In this document: positions 7,044 through 9,342 of the stretch, one piece after another
Numbering within the stretch: the stretch's first letter is position 1
Layout: the number at the start of each line of letters is the position of its first letter
DNA from: Solirubrobacteraceae bacterium
GTDB lineage: Bacteria > Actinomycetota > Thermoleophilia > Solirubrobacterales > Solirubrobacteraceae
Length of the DNA: 9,342 bases
NCBI GenBank assembly: GCA_025935735.1
Contig: JAICUS010000204.1
Span: 1 to 9,342 of the forward strand
Direction: 5' to 3'
The notes under the pieces: model-generated
Seen by the model: the letters and a program-made list of their open reading frames with translations, nothing else
Database searches by the model: none
What the model was told of the DNA's origin: nothing
Translations under genes and position numbers: made by a program

Positions 7044-7314
7044 CGGGGAGGTCGATCCGCTGGCCCGGCCGCTCGAGCCGGGTCGCGTCGGCGAAGGGGT
7101 TGGCGTCGGCCAGCGTCCACCAGCGCGTGGAGTCGCCGGTGGCGTCCAGGGCCAGCAGGTCCAGCCGGTCGCCGGCGCGCGCCGTGTAGCTGCGCCCGCG
7201 CACGGGCGCGGGGACGACGCGCGGCGCGCCGAGGCGGCGCACCGAGCCGTCCGGCGCGCGCACCTCGATCACCGGCAGGCCGAAGTAGCGCGACGTGGGG
7301 TCCGGGCCGCTCAT
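7036..7314 (-). CDS. LysM-like baseplate protein (Afp7 C-terminal-like, phage gpX/gp53-like)
   Basis: The 92-aa protein has an N-terminal SRYFGLPV segment (residues 8-15), typical of tail proteins that precede a LysM, and a single LysM-like repeat. The repeat shows YTARAGDRLDLLA at 43-55, a WW pair at 65-66, ADANP at 69-73 and PGQRIDLP near the end. In contractile tails this module sits around the central hub and helps clamp the wedges; it does not necessarily bind peptidoglycan. The ATG overlaps the previous stop (ATGA), and the stop lies inside the first codons of the hub gene (8-nt overlap). There is no signal peptide, so a structural role inside the particle is favoured over a secreted cell-wall protein. 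It is the second half of what is one polypeptide in Afp7. Confidence 0.88.
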   Translation of the reverse strand: MSGPDPTSRYFGLPVIEVRAPDGSVRRLGAPRVVPAPVRGRSYTARAGDRLDLLALDATGDSTRWWTLADANPFADATRLERPGQRIDLPDA

Positions 7315-7934
7315 CCCTGGAGCTCCGCGATCTGCTCGAGCTGGATCAGCGCCTTGGCCTCGCGGGCGCCCTGGTAGACGAGCGCCGCCGCCCGGGTGAC
7401 CACGTCGCCGGCGTCGGCGTCGTCGGGGCGGATGACGGAGAAGCCGAGCTCGGCGCTGGCGTGGATCGGGTTGAGCAGCTCGTCGAACGCCGTCTCGCGC
7501 ACCACCAGCGACGTCAGCCGCACCGGCGTGACCCGGTTGGGGCCCCAGGCGAACAGGGTCCGCGGGAGCGTCCCGGCGGGGATCGGCGCGCAGCGCCGGG
7601 CGGCCAGGCGGCCCAGCAGGCTCGTGCCGACCGGCTGCATGAGCATCTCGATCGCGGCGATCCGCGGCGCGATCCCGAGCGCGCGGGTGACCGGCCCGTC
7701 GCGCTCGAGGCCGTCGGTGGCGTCGAGCTCGAGCGTCAGCGCGTACTCCTCCGGCGCCGGCCAGGCGCCGCTCAGGATCCCGCCGCCGGGCGCCCCGCCC
7801 GGCCCCGGCGCGGCCGCCTCGGCGCGGAAGGTCCGGGTGACGGCGGTCGGGTTGTACTGGAAGACGACCACGGTGGGGATCGCCCCGGCACGCGGGTTGG
7901 TGTAGGAGACCAGCGCCCCGCGCAGCAGCGTCAC
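7311..7934 (-). CDS. CIS tube-type baseplate protein (Afp7 N-terminal-like, phage gpU-like)
   Basis: The 207-aa protein belongs to the contractile-injection-system tube/baseplate family that, in Afp-like particles, connects the inner tube to the central hub. Hallmarks seen are FQYNP at residues 25-29 followed by a TRTF-type segment, the central strand LFAWG then VTPVRLTSL (about 127-143), and the FDELLNPIHA motif at 150-159 leading into a final strand and amphipathic C-terminal helix. A Gly/Pro-rich loop sits at 41-59. The GTG start at 7932-7934 has a strong Shine-Dalgarno sequence 5 nt upstream and overlaps the preceding gene by GTGA. In Afp7 and many relatives this domain is fused to a C-terminal LysM. 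Here the protein ends after the tube-type domain, and the LysM follows as its own gene with an ATGA overlap. Confidence 0.88.
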   Translation of the reverse strand: MTLLRGALVSYTNPRAGAIPTVVVFQYNPTAVTRTFRAEAAAPGPGGAPGGGILSGAWPAPEEYALTLELDATDGLERDGPVTRALGIAPRIAAIEMLMQPVGTSLLGRLAARRCAPIPAGTLPRTLFAWGPNRVTPVRLTSLVVRETAFDELLNPIHASAELGFSVIRPDDADAGDVVTRAAALVYQGAREAKALIQLEQIAELQG

Positions 7935-8116
7935 GGCCGCTCCTTCGGGAGCCGGTGCGCGGCGACCGCGGCGGCCACCGCGCGGGCGACCGCGTCCTCG
8001 GCCGCGCCGGCGACGGGCCGGCCGGCCAGGCGGTCGGCGATCGCCGCCTTGAGCAGCCCGGGACGCGGCGCGGCCGGGGCCTCGACGCGCAGGCGCAGCG
8101 GGGCGCGGCCGGTCAT
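7931..8116 (-). CDS. small unrecognised protein (61 aa) in the Afp6 position
   Basis: This 61-residue protein starts at an ATG overlapping the ATPase stop (ATGA) and ends overlapping the next GTG start (GTGA), so it is fitted exactly between two genes that look real. An N-terminal strand-like stretch (PLRLRVEA, residues 6-13) is followed by a Pro-rich turn. Then come two Ala-rich helix-like segments (about 20-31 and 37-54) and a basic tail. There is no signal peptide or membrane segment. Afp-type clusters carry a small protein (Afp6, about 60 aa) just before Afp7, and small proteins of the DUF5908 type occur in eCIS loci. The position matches but I do not recognise the sequence as that family. 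Possible roles are a baseplate or tube assembly chaperone or a small structural adaptor, both inference. A longer in-frame reading up to about 8329 exists but would lie inside the ATPase gene and is rejected. Confidence 0.7.
   Translation of the reverse strand: MTGRAPLRLRVEAPAAPRPGLLKAAIADRLAGRPVAGAAEDAVARAVAAAVAAHRLPKERP
7940..7945 (-). promoter_or_regulatory. ribosome binding site for the CIS tube-type gene
   Basis: AAGGAG on the minus strand lies 5 nt upstream of the GTG at 7932-7934, inside the end of the 61-aa gene. It supports this GTG as the start. Confidence 0.65.
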
Positions 8117-9342
8117 CGCGCCCCCGTCCAGGCCCGCCCGAGCTTGGCGTGCTCGCGCCGGAGCGCGTGCTCGACGTGCGCGGCGGTGACCACCCCGTCG
8201 CCCGCCACCGCGAGGTAGGCCGCCGACAGCGCGGCGCCCTGGATGCTGCCGCCGGAGAGCTCGGCCGTCGCCAGCGACTCCCAGTCGAGCTCCTCTACGG
8301 CCGCCTCGGGCGGGAACGAGCGCCGCCACAGCTCGGCCCGGAACGCGGCGTCCGGCAGCTCGAAGCCGATCACGAAGCGCAGCCGGCGCAGGAACGCCTC
8401 GTCGAGCGCCGCCCGCCGGTTGGTGGCCAGGATCACCAGCCCGGTGAAGCTCTCCACCCGCTGGAGCAGGTAGCTGATCTCGAGGTTGGCGTAGCGGTCG
8501 TGGGAGTCGCGGATCTCCGTGCGCTTGCCGAACAGCGCGTCGGCCTCGTCGAACAGCAGCACCGCGCTCGCCCGCTCGGCCTCGTCGAACGCGCTGGCCA
8601 GGTTCTTCTCGGTCTCGCCGACGTACTTCGAGACCACCGCGGACAGATCAACGCGATAGAGGTCGTGTCGCAGGGCGTGCGCGACCGCCTCGGCGGCCAT
8701 CGTCTTGCCGGTCCCCGGCGGCCCGGCGAAGACCGCGATCACGCCCTGGCCGCGCGGCAGGCGGCGGCGGAAGCCCCAGCCGTCCAGGACGACGCCCTGG
8801 AGCTCGACGTGGGCCACGAGCTCGCGCAGCTGCGCGCGCGTGTCCTCGGGGACGACGAGGTCGGCGAGCGTGAACGCGGGCGGGACGAGCGCGGCCAGGC
8901 GGCGCAGCAGGTGCTCGGGCTGCCGGCGGGCCGCCTCCCACACGTCCTCGGTGCCCGGCGGCCGGGCGTGCCAGTGCGCGTCGCGGCAGGCGCGGGCGAC
9001 GGCCTGGAAGATGTCGCGGTCGGTGAAGGCGAAGCGCCCGGACAGCACGGCGGCGAGCGGCAGCCGCTCGTCCTCGGGCAGGCCGGCGTCGGCCAGCGCG
9101 GCGGCCCAGGCCAGCCGGCGCTCGCCGGCGTCCGGCCCCGGCAGGTCGACCGCGTGGGCGCCGGACACCGGCGCCTCGGCCGCGGCGACGGCCACCAGCG
9201 GGCCGTCGTCCGGGCCCCAGGCGACGTCGGGGAGCCGCTCGGCGTCGATCACCGGGACGCCGAGGCCGCCGCGGGCGATCAACCGCAGCTGCGCCGGCGG
9301 CAGGTCGGCCGCGAGCGCGGCGAGGCCGAGCCGCCGCGCCGC
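8113..9342 (-). CDS. eCIS AAA+ ATPase (Afp15-like), 5' partial
   Basis: This is the C-terminal 409 residues of an AAA+ ATPase; the frame runs open through the window edge, so the true start lies outside. Numbering visible residues, Walker A GPPGTGKT is at 207-214 and Walker B LLFDEAD at 262-268. Sensor-1 Asn is in ATNRR (about 308), an arginine-finger-type FLRRLRF follows, and the sensor-2 helix reads GGSIQGAAL. About 150 residues before Walker A resemble the end of a degenerate first ATPase lobe (an LPGPDAGERR segment, then a helical region ending in RFAFTDRDIFQ), as in the two-lobed ATPases of eCIS clusters. In Afp/PVC-type systems this protein is cytoplasmic and is thought to help particle assembly or remodelling; its exact role is unsettled. 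The stop overlaps the next start by ATGA. Family assignment rests on motifs plus baseplate neighbours; a generic CDC48-like ATPase is much less likely in this context. Confidence 0.93.
   Translation of the reverse strand, partial: AARRLGLAALAADLPPAQLRLIARGGLGVPVIDAERLPDVAWGPDDGPLVAVAAAEAPVSGAHAVDLPGPDAGERRLAWAAALADAGLPEDERLPLAAVLSGRFAFTDRDIFQAVARACRDAHWHARPPGTEDVWEAARRQPEHLLRRLAALVPPAFTLADLVVPEDTRAQLRELVAHVELQGVVLDGWGFRRRLPRGQGVIAVFAGPPGTGKTMAAEAVAHALRHDLYRVDLSAVVSKYVGETEKNLASAFDEAERASAVLLFDEADALFGKRTEIRDSHDRYANLEISYLLQRVESFTGLVILATNRRAALDEAFLRRLRFVIGFELPDAAFRAELWRRSFPPEAAVEELDWESLATAELSGGSIQGAALSAAYLAVAGDGVVTAAHVEHALRREHAKLGRAWTGAR

Noticed and set aside
5964..7934. Sequencing frameshifts as the cause of the split hub/spike and tube/LysM genes
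   Set aside because: Each downstream part has its own start overlapping the upstream stop, the spike has a strong ribosome binding site, and stand-alone equivalents exist in phage tails; two independent errors producing perfect 4-nt overlaps are improbable.
5829..8189. 786-aa plus-strand open frame
   Set aside because: Antisense to the spike, hub, LysM, tube-adaptor and 61-aa genes, all of which have clear or well-placed minus-strand coding; composition is that of a shadow frame.
1..9342. T6SS cluster or prophage tail as the identity of the locus
   Set aside because: No TssJ/K/L/M-like, ClpV-type or phage head gene is visible, and the AAA+ ATPase is of the eCIS kind. A prophage origin cannot be fully excluded without the flanks.
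1..9342. tRNA, rRNA, CRISPR array, insertion sequence, terminator or promoter
   Set aside because: The window is fully coding with overlapping genes. I saw no direct-repeat array, no terminal inverted repeats with a transposase, and no hairpin plus T-run. GC-rich inverted segments are expected by chance at this composition.

Overview
The window comes from a chromosome of roughly three-quarters G+C (judged by eye) with GTG starts, TGA stops and Ala/Arg/Gly/Asp-rich proteins. This points to a high-GC bacterium, most likely Actinomycetota (a streptomycete-like or Thermoleophilia-like lineage would both fit). I cannot place it more precisely from sequence alone.

Everything lies in one minus-strand run of eleven genes, read from high to low coordinates. 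It encodes the ATPase and baseplate/spike half of an extracellular contractile injection system (eCIS: the Afp/PVC/MAC/Streptomyces-CIS superfamily, phage-tail-like contractile syringes). In transcription order the genes are: an AAA+ ATPase (Afp15-like, 5' end outside the window, 8113-9342); an unrecognised 61-aa protein in the Afp6 position (7931-8116); a CIS tube-type baseplate protein (Afp7 N-terminal half, phage gpU-like, 7311-7934); a separate LysM-like protein (Afp7 C-terminal half, phage gpX-like, 7036-7314); a gp27/gpD-type hub (5964-7043); a separate gp5/gpV-type OB-fold spike (5479-5967); a small Cys-containing PAAR-like tip (5171-5482); a gp25/gpW-type wedge and sheath-initiator protein (4809-5174); two large baseplate-J-type wedge proteins (Afp11-like 2480-4816 and Afp12-like 108-2483); and the first 37 codons of what looks like a tail-protein-I/TIGR02242-type protein (1-111).

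All ten gene junctions overlap, eight by 4 nt (ATGA or GTGA) and two by 8 nt. The window therefore has no intergenic DNA, no internal promoter or terminator that I can see, and appears to be part of one translationally coupled transcript. The long plus-strand open frames are antisense by-products of high GC.

Working model (inference from homologous systems): hub, spike and tip assemble as the central needle. The LysM protein and CIS-tube protein clamp and join the hub to the inner tube. gp25 and the two J proteins form the wedges that nucleate the sheath. The AAA+ ATPase assists assembly or remodelling. Sheath, inner tubes, tape measure, terminator cap, fibres and any payload must lie outside the window. 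The most distinctive points are the phage-like splitting of proteins that are fused in Afp, the unrecognised 61-aa protein, a possible C/H/C/C metal site in the tip, two CxC pairs and a Trp-rich hydrophobic segment in the Afp12-like protein, and the loss of the FGDG-type motif in one of the two J proteins. The overall machine belongs to a known superfamily and is not a new system; the novelty, if any, is in this architecture and these details.
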